Notes: generated from the letters alone by a model not told the origin. A stretch of DNA of 64,000 bases from Pseudomonas phenolilytica (GCF_021432765.1 NZ_CP058908.1:1504001-1568000), one strand, 5' to 3'; counted from the first letter of the stretch, positions 10,158 through 21,173 are shown. Numbers and translations are program-made.

Positions 10158-10490
10158 ATGAGCCTGAGCGAAGCCCGCTACCACGATCTCGTCGACGCCG
10201 CCCAGGAAGAGGTGGAGGATGCATTCGACGATAGCGCTCTGGATGTCGATCTGGAGAACTCCGGCGGCGTGTTGACCGTGCGTTTCGCCAACGGCAGCCA
10301 GCTGATCCTCAGCCGCCAGCCGGCGCTGCGCCAGCTGTGGGTCGCGGCACGCTCCGGTGGTTTTCACTTTGATTACGACGAGGAGGCCGCGCTGTGGGTC
10401 TGCGACAGCAGCGAGGAGCGCCTGGGTGAACTGCTGGCGCGCGTCACCCAGGAGCAGGGCGGCGAAGCGCTGGCTTTCGAGGACCTCTGA
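10158..10490 (+). CDS. cyaY: Frataxin-like iron donor CyaY
   Basis: The 110-residue protein matches bacterial frataxin. It has an acidic first helix (SEARYHDLVDAAQEEVEDAF), a beta sheet with VLTVRFANGSQLILSRQ, and the conserved core PALRQLWVAARSGGFHFDY. CyaY binds iron and IscS and tunes iron-sulphur cluster assembly. GAGGAC lies just before ATG 10158. It is divergent from lptM and closed by a strong terminator before rnk. Confidence 0.95.
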   Translation: MSLSEARYHDLVDAAQEEVEDAFDDSALDVDLENSGGVLTVRFANGSQLILSRQPALRQLWVAARSGGFHFDYDEEAALWVCDSSEERLGELLARVTQEQGGEALAFEDL

Positions 10491-10552
10491 GCGGGCCCCA
10501 CGCGGCTCTCTTTGCTAATTCGAGCGGCTGTGATACGGTCGCCGCAGGTCAC

Positions 10553-10587
10553 AAAACCCCGCCTTCGGGCGGGGTTTTGCTTTTTTT
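10553..10587 (+). terminator. Rho-independent terminator after cyaY
   Basis: AAAACCCCGCC / GGCGGGGTTTT forms a perfect 11-base stem closed by a UUCG-type tetraloop, followed by GC and seven T. It separates cyaY from rnk, so rnk should have its own promoter or depend on readthrough. Confidence 0.95.
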
Positions 10588-10620
10588 GCGTTTGGATTTC
10601 ACAGGAGCGAGCCAGAACCC

Positions 10621-11028
10621 ATGACCAGTGCACCGTCGATCATCCTTACCCAACTCGATCTGCAGCGGCTCGAACGGCTGCTCGACAGCCTGGACGAGTA
10701 CGGCCCGGCTGCCGAAGCGCTGGAGCAGGAGTTGTCGCGGGCGAAGGTCGTCTCGCGCAGCGAGATGCCCGCTGGCGTCGTGACCATGAATTCGCGCGTA
10801 CATTGCCGTGAGGAGGGCAGCGGCAAGGATTACCACCTGACGCTGGTCTATCCGCAGGATGCCGGCAAGCCGGGCACCGTGTCGGTTTTGGCGCCGGTGG
10901 GCACCGCGCTGCTGGGCATGAGCGTCGGCCAGCACATCGACTGGCCGACCCCGGGCGGCAAGGTCATCAAGCTCACGCTGCTGGAAGTGGAATATCAGCC
11001 GGAAGCGGCGGGCGACACCGGCCTGTGA
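10621..11028 (+). CDS. rnk: Regulator of nucleoside diphosphate kinase, Rnk
   Basis: The 135-residue protein has the Rnk layout: a short N-terminal coiled-coil hairpin (about 1-45) and a C-terminal GreA/GreB-like domain with the HLTLVYPQDAGKPGTVSVLA and PVGTALLGMSVGQHIDWPTP segments. Rnk binds RNA polymerase and influences nucleoside diphosphate kinase levels and alginate production in P. aeruginosa. It is convergent with cyaA, the stops being 22 bases apart, the usual gene order in Pseudomonas. Confidence 0.95.
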   Translation: MTSAPSIILTQLDLQRLERLLDSLDEYGPAAEALEQELSRAKVVSRSEMPAGVVTMNSRVHCREEGSGKDYHLTLVYPQDAGKPGTVSVLAPVGTALLGMSVGQHIDWPTPGGKVIKLTLLEVEYQPEAAGDTGL

Positions 11029-11050
11029 TGCCGGCGACCGCGCGGCGCGC

Positions 11051-13891
11051 TTAGAGCTGCGCCAGCGCGGCGTTCAGCGCGGCTTCGAGCCGCGCCTTGT
11101 AGCGCAGCAGCTGCACCGTCTGGCTGCGGCCGCTGCCATGCATGCCCGAGAGATCCAGGTCGGTGATGTAGCAGGGGTAGCGCTCGCCATCGCGGCGCTG
11201 CGACAGAATGTGTTCGGCGACCGCGATACACAGCCGGGCGCCGTATTCCAGCTCGGAAAACTCCCGGTGGTTGCAGTACAGCGTCACCTGCGAGCGCGTC
11301 TCGCCCGGTTCGACAATGGCCTGCACTTCGTAGCAGGCATCGCTCGTCCCGCCCTGCGGTAGCGCGCGCCGCTCCACGCTGGCCGACGGTTCGCGCGGGT
11401 CGCCGTGCAGGCGGTAGAGCTGAATGTCGAAGGCCGCCTCGCCGTCATCCCCGTGCAGCGGCACACGAGCGTTGCGCCGATACTCCACCGACCTCAGGAA
11501 GCGCAGCAGCGGCATCAGTAACTGCTGTTCGTCGCGGCACGGCAGGCGCTGGCACCACAGTGCGTTGCACTCGTCGAGAATGCTCAGCTCGGCCGTCTCG
11601 CCGCGTATGCGATAGAACAGCTGCAGGCAGTCGGCGCGCGCCAACGGCAGAATCAGGCGCAGGTCATCGTCCTTGAGCGCATGCCGATCGAGCCGCAGCG
11701 GACGATAGACGTGATGCGCCTCGCCCAGATGGGCGAGCAGCGCGGTGCGGTCGTTCAGGCTGGTGGCGCGGACGCTGTCGGGCCGGCGTTCGAGCAGATG
11801 GAACTGCTGGCGCACCTGCAGCAGGTAGCGACTGTGCACGCGGGCGAGCTGCAGGCGTGCCTCCAGCAGCAGCTCCTCGACTCGCCGTGCGATGGCCGCC
11901 CCGCGATTGCGCGAGAAGCAGCGCACCTGCAACTGCGGGACTTCGTCGCCATCGGCCGGCAGGCTCTGCAGATGGTCGCGCAGGCAGTCGGGCAGCGCGT
12001 GCGGACCTTCGTAGCGGCTGACGATCAGCTCGTTCCAGCTGCTCAGCTGCACCTGATCGATGCTCAGCACCAGATTCTCCCGCGCCGCGGCATAGTCCAG
12101 CGGGTCGCTGTGCGCGCCATCGTCGGGCATCTGCAACAGGGAGCGCTGGTCGAGCGGATCAAGGCCGATGTTGACCAGCAGCAGCACCGTGCGCGGCTGC
12201 GCGGTGGCGAGCAGCGTCTGTGCATCAACCGGCGGCAGGGGCAGCGGCAGTGCCTGGCGTAGCTCGCTGAGCAGGTTGAACAGCTCCAGCTCGCTCACGC
12301 CGCTGTCGCCGGCGAACAGCGAGACGCGGGTGCCGGCGTCGATCACGCCGTTGCGGTGGCACCAGGCGAGCAGCGGGATCAGTTCGCGCGTGCGCTTGAG
12401 CGGGGCGAAGTTCGCCCACTCCTGGGCGTTCAGGCTGCCGGTGAACAGCGACCAGCACAGATCACCGGCGGCGTCCTCGCCATGCACCAGCGTCAGGCTG
12501 TCCTCGGCCATGTTCGGCGAGATACCGATATTGAGCACCTCGACCTTGCCGACCTTGCGTTCGATGGTGGCGAACAGGCGACGGCCGAGCACGCTCAGGT
12601 CGCGGCGGCTGACCGAGCTGGCGGCCTGCTGCTGACGGGTGAAATCGCTGAGGAAGCGGTAGCCGAGCGCCAGTTCGTTGGCCAGCGCCTGGCGTTCCTG
12701 CATGACCTGGCGCACCTTCCACCGGCTGCGGTCGTCGAGCCGGGCGAGCAGGCGCTCGTCCCACTGCCAGTCGCGTACCAGCTGCTCGAGCAACACGCGT
12801 TGCCAGCTCTTGTTGCGGTTGCGCGGGGGGCGGCTGAGCGGGCGGTTGACCTTCAGGTACAGGCAGCGCCGGGCCAGCTCGAGGCGTTCGGGTGCGTCGC
12901 GGTCGCGCAGGTATTGCTCGATGGCGCGATAGGCGCAGATGTACGGGTCGAGCTCCTCGATCTTCAGTTGGCCGACGTACACCGCTTGCTTGAACGCCAG
13001 CGCCAGGCAATGCACCTGCGGATGCTGGCTGGCATAGACCTCCACCAGCAGCAGCTTGAACAACGACTTGTAGGGCGCTTCGATGGCCTTGTACAGCTGC
13101 CAGAGCCCGGCGCCGACGAACTCGCCGGGCGGTATCTGCTGCAGATGGCCGAGATCGAGCACGTCCTCGGCGCGGACGAAACGCCGCTCCAGCAGGGTTT
13201 CCACATAGCTGTGGTAGCGGTGTTCCTCGTAGGCCGGCACCAGCCACCAGACCGGCGTGCGACCGCCGAGCCAGATCGCCGTGCGATAGAACTCATCGAG
13301 CAACAGGTAGTGCTGAGTGGTGCCGCAGTCGTCGGAGGTGAGCTGCGTCTCGCGCTGGCCCTGGGTGAAGCGCTGCGGGTCGACCAGGAAGAAATGCGCT
13401 TCGCTGCCCAGGCTGGCAGCCCAGGCCGTCAGCAGGTCGCATTTGCGGCGCAGTTCGTCGAGCTGGCGGGCATCGAGTGCCGGATCGTGGCAGACCCATA
13501 CGTCGAGGTCGCTGTGTTCCTCCTGCGCCACGGTGCCGAGGCTGCCCATCAGGTACAGCCCCCAGATCGGCTGGTCCGGGCGGCCGCGCAATGGTTTGTA
13601 AGTGAACGAGCGGGTCAGGCGCTGTGCTTCGGCGAGCAATTCGGCATCCGGCTCGAAGCTCGACAGTCCCGCCGGCGTGCTCGCCGCGACATAGCCGGGC
13701 AGCAGCGGATGGTTGACGTGAAACAGCAGGGGCAGCAGCTTGAGCGCCTGCTGCTGGCGCGTCGACATCCCCTGCATCGCACGCTCCAGACGTGCCGCGC
13801 TCAGCGTCAGAAACCGCGCGCGCAGGGTAGCAAGCACCTTGCGGTCGATGCCTTCCTCGAGAATCGGCTGGATGGGTGGGGTGCGGGTCAT
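11051..13891 (-). CDS. cyaA: Class I adenylate cyclase
   Basis: This 946-residue enzyme makes cAMP from ATP. The N-terminal catalytic domain shows the class I signature GSLGTVAQEEHSDLDVWV at about 116-133, with Asp128 and Asp130 as likely metal ligands. The C-terminal half is the regulatory region. In Pseudomonas cAMP acts through Vfr; this gene corresponds to the cytosolic CyaA rather than CyaB. ATG 13891 (MTRTPPIQPILEEGIDRKVL) is chosen because an extension upstream adds 22 residues that do not look conserved. It is the longest complete gene in the window. Confidence 0.95.
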   Translation of the reverse strand: MTRTPPIQPILEEGIDRKVLATLRARFLTLSAARLERAMQGMSTRQQQALKLLPLLFHVNHPLLPGYVAASTPAGLSSFEPDAELLAEAQRLTRSFTYKPLRGRPDQPIWGLYLMGSLGTVAQEEHSDLDVWVCHDPALDARQLDELRRKCDLLTAWAASLGSEAHFFLVDPQRFTQGQRETQLTSDDCGTTQHYLLLDEFYRTAIWLGGRTPVWWLVPAYEEHRYHSYVETLLERRFVRAEDVLDLGHLQQIPPGEFVGAGLWQLYKAIEAPYKSLFKLLLVEVYASQHPQVHCLALAFKQAVYVGQLKIEELDPYICAYRAIEQYLRDRDAPERLELARRCLYLKVNRPLSRPPRNRNKSWQRVLLEQLVRDWQWDERLLARLDDRSRWKVRQVMQERQALANELALGYRFLSDFTRQQQAASSVSRRDLSVLGRRLFATIERKVGKVEVLNIGISPNMAEDSLTLVHGEDAAGDLCWSLFTGSLNAQEWANFAPLKRTRELIPLLAWCHRNGVIDAGTRVSLFAGDSGVSELELFNLLSELRQALPLPLPPVDAQTLLATAQPRTVLLLVNIGLDPLDQRSLLQMPDDGAHSDPLDYAAARENLVLSIDQVQLSSWNELIVSRYEGPHALPDCLRDHLQSLPADGDEVPQLQVRCFSRNRGAAIARRVEELLLEARLQLARVHSRYLLQVRQQFHLLERRPDSVRATSLNDRTALLAHLGEAHHVYRPLRLDRHALKDDDLRLILPLARADCLQLFYRIRGETAELSILDECNALWCQRLPCRDEQQLLMPLLRFLRSVEYRRNARVPLHGDDGEAAFDIQLYRLHGDPREPSASVERRALPQGGTSDACYEVQAIVEPGETRSQVTLYCNHREFSELEYGARLCIAVAEHILSQRRDGERYPCYITDLDLSGMHGSGRSQTVQLLRYKARLEAALNAALAQL

Positions 13892-14020
13892 TGCGGTGTG
13901 CAGGTGGGACGACTTCTGTTCATCGGCCGCTCGCTGCGTGGCTTGAGGCTGGCACATGGCCAGACCTCAAGCGGGCGTCAGCGCCGGCGGTGCCGCCCGG
14001 ATCGCTGCTGATGGCGCGGT

Positions 14021-14266
14021 TCAGGCGCTGGCGGTCTCGCAGAGTATGGTCAGCAGGGTTTGCGCCTGTTCGGCGGCGTCGCGCCCCAGGCTGGTGAGAT
14101 AACCGCCGTCGACCTGAGTGATCAGGCCCTTGGCATGCAGCCGGGCGAACGCGGCGATGGTGGACGGGCTGGCCTCGTGATGGACCTTGAGGCCTTCCTG
14201 CAGATTTTCCAGATTGAACTGTCGAAGGACTTCCAGTTCGGCGACCAACTCAGGGGTGTACGACAT
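14021..14266 (-). CDS. TIGR02647-type small DNA-binding-like protein
   Basis: This 81-residue protein starts MSYTPELVAELEVLRQFNLE and continues to a winged-helix-like C terminus (FARLHAKGLITQVDGGYLTS). It resembles the TIGR02647 family of short proteins common in Pseudomonas and relatives, whose function is unknown. A good GGAGCGAGC leader precedes ATG 14266. It lies 129 bases upstream of cyaA on the same strand. Confidence 0.75.
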   Translation of the reverse strand: MSYTPELVAELEVLRQFNLENLQEGLKVHHEASPSTIAAFARLHAKGLITQVDGGYLTSLGRDAAEQAQTLLTILCETASA

Positions 14267-14378
14267 GCTCGCTCCTCGAATGGTGGGCCATTCGGCCCTT
14301 GCTCGCTGAGTGTAGTTGCTGGTCGCGAGCCTGCCTTGATCCAGGTTCGGGTTCGGCGCGATTGCCGGCCGGTGCCCG

Positions 14379-14813
14379 CTACGCCTGCTCTGGCAGTTCC
14401 GGCAGGTTGCGCAACAGGGCTTCGTAGGCAGCGCCGTCGAAGGGACGATCCTCGGCGAGCATGCGGCGGATTTCATGGGCCAGGGCCAGCGCCATCATCT
14501 GCACGCTTTCCTCGCGTTCGTAGCCGACCAGCGTCAGCTTGTTCAGGGTTGCCTGGGCGGCGGCCGGCTCGCCGGCCTCCAGCTGGTTCTCGATGGCCTG
14601 AATCAGTGTGGCCTCGGCGAAGGCCTCGTCGTCTTGCTCGATCTCGTTGGACATTGCGCGGTTCTCTTCGGCTGGCGACGGGTTGGCGGTGTCCAGCTGG
14701 CACAGCGTGCAGCTGCCGTCGTCCGGTTGATTGGTCTCGATGTAGCGTACCCGCCGGTGAGCGGTCTGGCGATCCGCGCTGATGCGGTAGCGCGGGCGGT
14801 CGGACTCGGGCAT
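14379..14813 (-). CDS. Hypothetical protein with N-terminal CxxC
   Basis: I do not recognise a characterised family in this 144-residue protein. It has a basic N-terminal stretch (RPRYRISADRQTAHRRVRY), a CTLC pair near residue 35-38, an acidic linker, and a helical C-terminal half (AFAEATLIQAIENQLEAGEP; ESVQMMALALAHEIRRMLAE). No signal peptide or membrane segment is visible. ATG 14813 has a strong GAGGAG seven bases upstream, which supports this start over the internal ATG at 14654. A related uncharacterised gene is, from memory, found at this place in P. aeruginosa. Confidence 0.7.
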   Translation of the reverse strand: MPESDRPRYRISADRQTAHRRVRYIETNQPDDGSCTLCQLDTANPSPAEENRAMSNEIEQDDEAFAEATLIQAIENQLEAGEPAAAQATLNKLTLVGYEREESVQMMALALAHEIRRMLAEDRPFDGAAYEALLRNLPELPEQA

Positions 14814-14875
14814 GCGGTTTCTCCTCGATTGTGCGGCTCTCCGCCGCTTGACGGGCCAGCCGCCGGCGACCGCCT

Positions 14876-15403
14876 TCAGTCCAGCAGACTTAGCGTCAGG
14901 CAGAGTACGCCGAACAGGCCCCAGACCAGCGAGAAAATGATCGGCGTGCGCAGCGAGAAGAGCAACGTCCGCTTGTAGCGTTTGCCGCCCGCGGGGCTGG
15001 TGCCTTCGCCGAACAGCGCCGATTCGTTGTTCGGCAGGATGCCGACGCGTCCCTCCAGCTGCAGCAGCTCGGCCTGTTTCTGGTGCCAGCGCTCGATGAC
15101 TTCGAAGTTCGAGCGGATACCAGGCATTGCATGCAGCGACGTCAGCAGCCCGAGCAGCGCCAGCACTGCCGGTACCACCAGGCGGAACAGGTTGCCCCAG
15201 TCGGGGTTGCTGTTGGCCATCGACGAGGCGAAGGCGATCATCAGAAACGATTGCGAGGCCAGATAGGCGCTGGTGCGCTCGGCCAGCAGCGAGGATTCGA
15301 AATGGATTTCGGCACGGTAGAAGAGCAGGCGTTCGCGTGGCGACTCGAAGAGTTCGCCGCCCTGGGTGTCCTGATTCAACAGCAGCGTGCGCAGGTTGGC
15401 CAT
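14876..15403 (-). CDS. Uncharacterised inner-membrane protein (RipA-like layout)
   Basis: The 175-residue protein has an N-terminal soluble part containing YRAEIHFESSLLAERTSAYL, two close membrane segments at about 50-92 (FLMIAFASSMANSNPDWGNL and LVVPAVLALLGLLTSL), a soluble middle with RSNFEVIERWHQKQAELLQL, and a final membrane segment at about 151-174. This arrangement recalls the RipA-type octameric membrane proteins, but I cannot confirm homology by eye. It sits between the CxxC hypothetical and nnrS on the same strand, in the part of the window that departs most from the P. aeruginosa order. Confidence 0.7.
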   Translation of the reverse strand: MANLRTLLLNQDTQGGELFESPRERLLFYRAEIHFESSLLAERTSAYLASQSFLMIAFASSMANSNPDWGNLFRLVVPAVLALLGLLTSLHAMPGIRSNFEVIERWHQKQAELLQLEGRVGILPNNESALFGEGTSPAGGKRYKRTLLFSLRTPIIFSLVWGLFGVLCLTLSLLD

Positions 15404-15486
15404 GCGATGTCTCCGCGAATGGATGACGGCGGATTCGCCGTCGACTGCTTGTACGTCAAGCGCGCTGCGTGAGAGTTCCTCGACGA

Positions 15487-16638
15487 TTACTGATCAGCCG
15501 TTGCCCGCGGACGGTCGACAGGGACATCACGGCATTGCCACAGCAGCACCGCCAGCGCCAGATAGGCCAGCGACCAGCAGCCCGCCGCCAACAGCAACCA
15601 GGGCATTGGTTGCAGGCCCAGCATGGGCGGAACGATGCGTGCCAGCGCGGCCAGGCTGAGCAGCAGCGCGAAGGGGTGAATCCAGCGCCGCGCCTCGGGA
15701 TCGCGGAAGCGTTGCACCAGCCGCGTACGTCCCATCACGCCGAAGGTCAGGCTGCCCAGGGCACCGACGCTCAGCGCATGCAGCGTGGCGGTTGCCGGCA
15801 GCGTCGGGATCAGTGCGCTCAGGCCGAGCAGCAGCAGGCCGAGCACGAGCCAGGCGTAGCCGAGCAGCAGCACCAGCAGGTCCGGACGTGTGCGGCAGTG
15901 CCAGGGCTGCCAGCGCAGCAGGCGAATCCCGCAGAGCACGCTGGCGGCGACCAGCATGGCGGCCGCCAGGCGCTGCAGCAGCAGCCAGGGCAGCGGCGCC
16001 AGCAGCAGGGCGAGCGCCAGCAGGATCAGCACCGCGCCTTCCAGTTGCGGCTGCACGCGGGCGTCTAGCCGGCGCCCTTCATTCTGCGCATGGCCGGCCA
16101 GCGCCGGGGCGATGACGCGTCCGCCCATGAAGAACAGCAGGGCGGCGAGTAGCAGCAGCGCCTCGTGCTGCAGCAGGCGCAGCATCCCGTAATCGAGACC
16201 GGTGGCGGTGATCGCGCTGAGCAGCGCCAACCCGCCGACCACCGGCGCGACGGACTGGTTGCGCCACTTCTTCGCCGCACCGACGAAGCGCGGCAGCACC
16301 TTCCACGCCAACCCGGCGGCGAACAGCAGCGTGGCCCCCATCGTCAGCCAGGAACCGGGCCAGAACAGCGCGCCGACGCGCGCCAGCAACCAGCAGCCGA
16401 GCAGTGACAGGATCAGCCGCAACGGTTGCGGGCCGAGCAGGTAACCGGCGATCACCGCCAGGGCGAAGCCGAACAGCATTTCCCGCGCATGACCGGCAGG
16501 CGTGACCAGCCCCGGCAGCGCGGGCAGCAGGCCCAGCAGGCCGAGTACCGAGATCGGCAGCAGCACGGCCGCATACAGCGCGGCGGCGGGAAAGAACCAG
16601 GCGTTGGCGAAGGGAAGACGCGGCTTGCGCGGGTGCAT
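15487..16638 (-). CDS. nnrS: NnrS family membrane protein (nitric oxide stress/denitrification)
   Basis: The 383-residue protein has about 12 hydrophobic segments and NnrS-family blocks: the N-terminal FANAWFFPAAALYA, GHAREMLFGFALAVIAGYLL, and the C-terminal TLHALSVGALGSLTFGVMGR. NnrS is a heme- and copper-binding membrane protein found in denitrifiers; in Vibrio cholerae it protects against nitric oxide-driven loss of iron availability. Its presence suggests a denitrifying organism. I see no DNR/FNR box (TTGAT-N4-ATCAA) in the 47-base gap upstream, so it may be read from argH. Confidence 0.9.
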   Translation of the reverse strand: MHPRKPRLPFANAWFFPAAALYAAVLLPISVLGLLGLLPALPGLVTPAGHAREMLFGFALAVIAGYLLGPQPLRLILSLLGCWLLARVGALFWPGSWLTMGATLLFAAGLAWKVLPRFVGAAKKWRNQSVAPVVGGLALLSAITATGLDYGMLRLLQHEALLLLAALLFFMGGRVIAPALAGHAQNEGRRLDARVQPQLEGAVLILLALALLLAPLPWLLLQRLAAAMLVAASVLCGIRLLRWQPWHCRTRPDLLVLLLGYAWLVLGLLLLGLSALIPTLPATATLHALSVGALGSLTFGVMGRTRLVQRFRDPEARRWIHPFALLLSLAALARIVPPMLGLQPMPWLLLAAGCWSLAYLALAVLLWQCRDVPVDRPRATADQ

Positions 16639-16651
16639 GGGCGCCTCCGGG

Positions 16652-16677
16652 TCGGAGCGGGCCGGCGCCCGCTCCGA
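16652..16677. terminator. Perfect hairpin between argH and nnrS
   Basis: TCGGAGCGGG / CCCGCTCCGA is a perfect ten-base stem with a six-base loop in the 47-base gap. No T run follows on either strand, so it may be an attenuator or processing structure rather than a full intrinsic terminator. Confidence 0.5.
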
Positions 16678-16685
16678 AGGTGGGA

Positions 16686-18080
<1,395 letters not shown>

Positions 18081-18275
18081 GTATGCGCTCGCTGAAATCC
18101 GAAGGCTGAGGAAAGGCCGCGATGATAGCAGGGATGGCGCGGCGATCGGGCACGGCCGGAAGGGTGAGCTGGCTGGCAAATCCACGCTTTTCCGGCGCTC
18201 GCGGTGGGTGGCTGGCTTGCCGATGTCGGAGGGCGCACGGAAACTGCCGGGCGGGCAAACCGACAGGCTGATCAA

Positions 18276-19325
18276 GTGAAATCCACTGGCGTAACCGACG
18301 ATTTCTTCATTCCAGAACTGTGCCGCGCGGAGGCGCTGCTCGGTCTGGTGCTGCTGGCCGAGTTGCTGGTGCTGGTGCTGGTGCTGGCCGAACCGATGCA
18401 GCCGGGCTTTGACTGGATGCGCCTGGCGCTGACTTCGTTGTTCGTGCAATGGATCGTGCTGCTCTCGGCCGGCACGCTGTGCCTGCTGCGCCCGCTGCTG
18501 GCGCAGCTGCGGGCGGCGCTGGCGGGGCTGGTGTGCTGCGTGCTGGTGGTCGGCCTGGCGCTGGCCTGCACCGCGGTGGCCGATATTTATCAGCTCGCCG
18601 GACCGCTGCAGCGCGAGGGCGAGGTCAATCTGTACCTGCGCCACGCGCTGATCAGCCTGATCATGTCCGGGCTGCTGCTACGCTACTTCTACCTGCAGAG
18701 CCAGTGGCGACGCCAAGAGCAGGCCGAGCTGCGCGCGCGAATCGAATCGCTGCAGGCGCGGATCCGCCCGCACTTCCTGTTCAACAGCCTGAACAGCATC
18801 GCCAGCCTGGTCGCGCTCGATCCGCTCAAGGCCGAACAGGCGGTGCTCGATCTGTCCGACCTGTTCCGCGCCAGCCTGGCGCGCCCCGGCACGCTGGTGG
18901 CCTGGCAGGACGAACTGGAACTGGCGCGCCGCTATCTGTCGATCGAGCAGTACCGCCTTGGCGACCGCCTGCAGCTGCAATGGCAGATCGACGAGGTGCC
19001 GGCGGACCTGCCGATACCGCAGCTCACGCTGCAGCCGCTGCTGGAAAATGCGCTGGTGTACGGCATCCAGCCGCGCATCGAGGGCGGCCTGGTCAGCGTG
19101 ACGGCGAAATATGCCGACGGCGTGTTCAGCCTGGAGGTCAGCAACCCGTTCGACGAAGCGGCGCAAACGCAGGTTTCGCGCGGTACTCGCCAGGGTTTGC
19201 TGAATATCGACGCACGATTAGCGGCACTTTTCGGGCCGCAGGCGAGTCTCAGCGTGGAGCGCCGTGATGGCCGCCACTACACCTGTCTACGCTATCCATG
19301 TGCGAGACAAAAGCAGGAAGCCTGA
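18276..19325 (+). CDS. algZ: LytS-type sensor histidine kinase AlgZ (FimS)
   Basis: The 349-residue protein has an N-terminal block of about five to six membrane segments (residues 20-140) and a cytoplasmic His_kinase domain with the H-box [10 protein letters not shown] (His166), followed by [15 protein letters not shown]. The classical ATP-binding G boxes are not obvious, as known for AlgZ/FimS. With AlgR it controls alginate, twitching motility and virulence genes in P. aeruginosa. The start is set at GTG 18276, which gives a length near the known 358 residues; further in-frame codons upstream look non-coding. It overlaps no gene and stops five bases before algR. Confidence 0.9.
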   Translation: MKSTGVTDDFFIPELCRAEALLGLVLLAELLVLVLVLAEPMQPGFDWMRLALTSLFVQWIVLLSAGTLCLLRPLLAQLRAALAGLVCCVLVVGLALACTAVADIYQLAGPLQREGEVNLYLRHALISLIMSGLLLRYFYLQSQWRRQEQAELRARIESLQARIRPHFLFNSLNSIASLVALDPLKAEQAVLDLSDLFRASLARPGTLVAWQDELELARRYLSIEQYRLGDRLQLQWQIDEVPADLPIPQLTLQPLLENALVYGIQPRIEGGLVSVTAKYADGVFSLEVSNPFDEAAQTQVSRGTRQGLLNIDARLAALFGPQASLSVERRDGRHYTCLRYPCARQKQEA

Positions 19326-19330
19326 CCTCT

Positions 19331-20077
19331 ATGAATGTGCTGATTGTCGATGACGAACCTCTGGCCCGCGAGCGCCTAAGCCGACTGGTAGGTGACCTCG
19401 ACGGTTATCGTGTCCTCGAGCCGACCGCGAGCAACGGCGAGCAAGCCCTGTCGCTGATCGAAGAACTGCGCCCGGATATCGTGTTGCTCGATATCCGCAT
19501 GCCCGGCCTCGACGGCCTGCAGGTCGCCGCCCGGCTGTGCGAGATGGATGCGCCGCCGGCGGTGATCTTCTGTACTGCCCATGACGAATTCGCCCTCGAG
19601 GCCTTCCAGGTCAGCGCGGTTGGCTATCTGGTCAAGCCGGTGCGCCCCGAGCATCTGGCCGAAGCGCTGAAGAAGGCCGAGCGTCCCAACCGCGTGCAGC
19701 TCGCTGCACTGACCCGTCCGGCGGCGGTTTCCGGTGGCGGGCCGCGCAGCCATATCAGTGCGCGCACGCGCAAGGGCATTGAGCTGATCCCGCTGGACGA
19801 GGTGATTTATTTCATTGCCGACCACAAATACGTGACGCTGCGTCACGCCGGCGGTGAGGTGCTGCTGGACGAACCGCTGAAATCGCTCGAGGACGAGTTC
19901 GGTGAGCGCTTCGTGCGTATCCACCGCAATGCGCTGGTGTTCCGCGACCGCATCGAGCGCCTGCAGCGAACACCGTTGGGACATTTCCAGCTGTACCTCA
20001 AGGGGCTCGAGGGCGAGGCACTGACGGTGAGCCGACGGCATGTCGCTGGTGTGCGCAAGCTGATGCAGAGCCTCTAA
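19331..20077 (+). CDS. algR: LytTR-type response regulator AlgR
   Basis: This 248-residue regulator has an N-terminal receiver domain with phospho-acceptor Asp54 (VLLDIRMPG) and acidic pocket Asp7/Asp8, and a C-terminal LytTR DNA-binding domain starting near residue 140 (ISARTRKGIELIPLDEVIYF). Its length equals that of P. aeruginosa AlgR. AlgR activates algD, fimU-pilVWXY1Y2E and other genes. It directly follows its kinase gene algZ and precedes hemC, the usual order. ATG 19331 is the start by alignment to the family N terminus MNVLIVDDEPLARERL. Confidence 0.97.
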   Translation: MNVLIVDDEPLARERLSRLVGDLDGYRVLEPTASNGEQALSLIEELRPDIVLLDIRMPGLDGLQVAARLCEMDAPPAVIFCTAHDEFALEAFQVSAVGYLVKPVRPEHLAEALKKAERPNRVQLAALTRPAAVSGGGPRSHISARTRKGIELIPLDEVIYFIADHKYVTLRHAGGEVLLDEPLKSLEDEFGERFVRIHRNALVFRDRIERLQRTPLGHFQLYLKGLEGEALTVSRRHVAGVRKLMQSL

Positions 20078-20234
20078 GCGCATTCTCGGTGCACGGTGGC
20101 GGCCCGTCGCCGGCTGGCCGTCGCGCCGCGCCGGGTCGCCGGTGCGTGCGGCGGCGTTCCTTGATTCCTGCCAACCCAGCGACGCCGCCGGCCCTGTTAT
20201 CATCGCCGGCAATTCACTGGTTCTGGATTAGCCC

Positions 20235-21173
20235 ATGTCTCGCGAAATTCGCATCGCCACCCGCAAGAGTGCCCTGGCCCTGTGGCAGGCCGAATACGTC
20301 AAGGCCCGCCTGGAGGCGTCGCACCCCGAACTCACGGTCAGCCTGGTGCCGATGGTCAGCCGCGGTGACAAGCTGCTCGACGCGCCACTGGCGAAGATCG
20401 GCGGCAAGGGGTTGTTCGTCAAGGAGCTGGAAACCGCGCTGCTGGAGAACGAGGCGGACATCGCCGTGCACTCGATGAAGGACGTGCCGATGGAGTTTCC
20501 CGCCGGGCTCGGCCTGTACTGCATCTGCGAGCGCGAAGACCCGCGCGACGCCTTCGTCTCCAACAGCTATGACAGCCTAGATGCGCTGCCGGCCGGCAGC
20601 GTGGTCGGTACTTCATCGCTGCGCCGCCAGGCCCAGCTGCTGGCGCGCCGTCCGGACCTGAAAATCCAGTTCCTGCGCGGCAACGTCAACACCCGCCTGG
20701 CCAAGCTGGATGCCGGCGAGTACGACGCCATCATCCTCGCCGCCGCCGGGTTGATTCGCCTCGGCTTCGGCGAGCGCATCCGCTCCAGCATCGGCGTCGA
20801 CGAGAGCTTGCCGGCCGGCGGACAGGGGGCGGTCGGCATCGAATGCCGCAGCGCCGACAGCGAAGTGCACCAGCTGCTCGCCTGTCTGAATGATCCCGCG
20901 ACCGCCACGCGCGTCACCGCCGAGCGTGCGCTGAACAAGCGGCTGAATGGTGGCTGCCAGGTGCCGATCGCCTGCTACGCGGTACTCGAGGGCGAGCAAC
21001 TGTGGCTGCGCGGCCTGGTCGGGCAGCCCGACGGTAGCCTGCTGCTGCGCGCCGAGGGTCGTGCGCCGGCCGCCGACGCTGAAGCGCTGGGCGTGCGCGT
21101 CGCCGAAGACCTGCTGGCGCAGGGCGCCGAACGGATTCTCCAGGCGGTCTACGGCGAGGCCGGTCACGCGTGA
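20235..21173 (+). CDS. hemC: Porphobilinogen deaminase
   Basis: HemC (hydroxymethylbilane synthase) joins four porphobilinogen units in heme synthesis. The 312-residue protein is complete. Cys241 in [11 protein letters not shown] carries the dipyrromethane cofactor, and VHSMKDVP contains the catalytic aspartate. It starts [20 protein letters not shown]. It is 157 bases after algR and overlaps hemD by four bases, so hemCDXY forms one unit. Confidence 0.97.
   Translation: MSREIRIATRKSALALWQAEYVKARLEASHPELTVSLVPMVSRGDKLLDAPLAKIGGKGLFVKELETALLENEADIAVHSMKDVPMEFPAGLGLYCICEREDPRDAFVSNSYDSLDALPAGSVVGTSSLRRQAQLLARRPDLKIQFLRGNVNTRLAKLDAGEYDAIILAAAGLIRLGFGERIRSSIGVDESLPAGGQGAVGIECRSADSEVHQLLACLNDPATATRVTAERALNKRLNGGCQVPIACYAVLEGEQLWLRGLVGQPDGSLLLRAEGRAPAADAEALGVRVAEDLLAQGAERILQAVYGEAGHA

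Noticed and set aside
16639..16685. DNR/FNR box in front of nnrS
   Set aside because: No TTGAT-N4-ATCAA type palindrome is present in the short gap; the only palindrome is the GC-rich hairpin.
18081..18275. AlgU-type promoter upstream of algZ
   Set aside because: No GAACTT-N16-TCTGA pattern could be found in this gap by eye.
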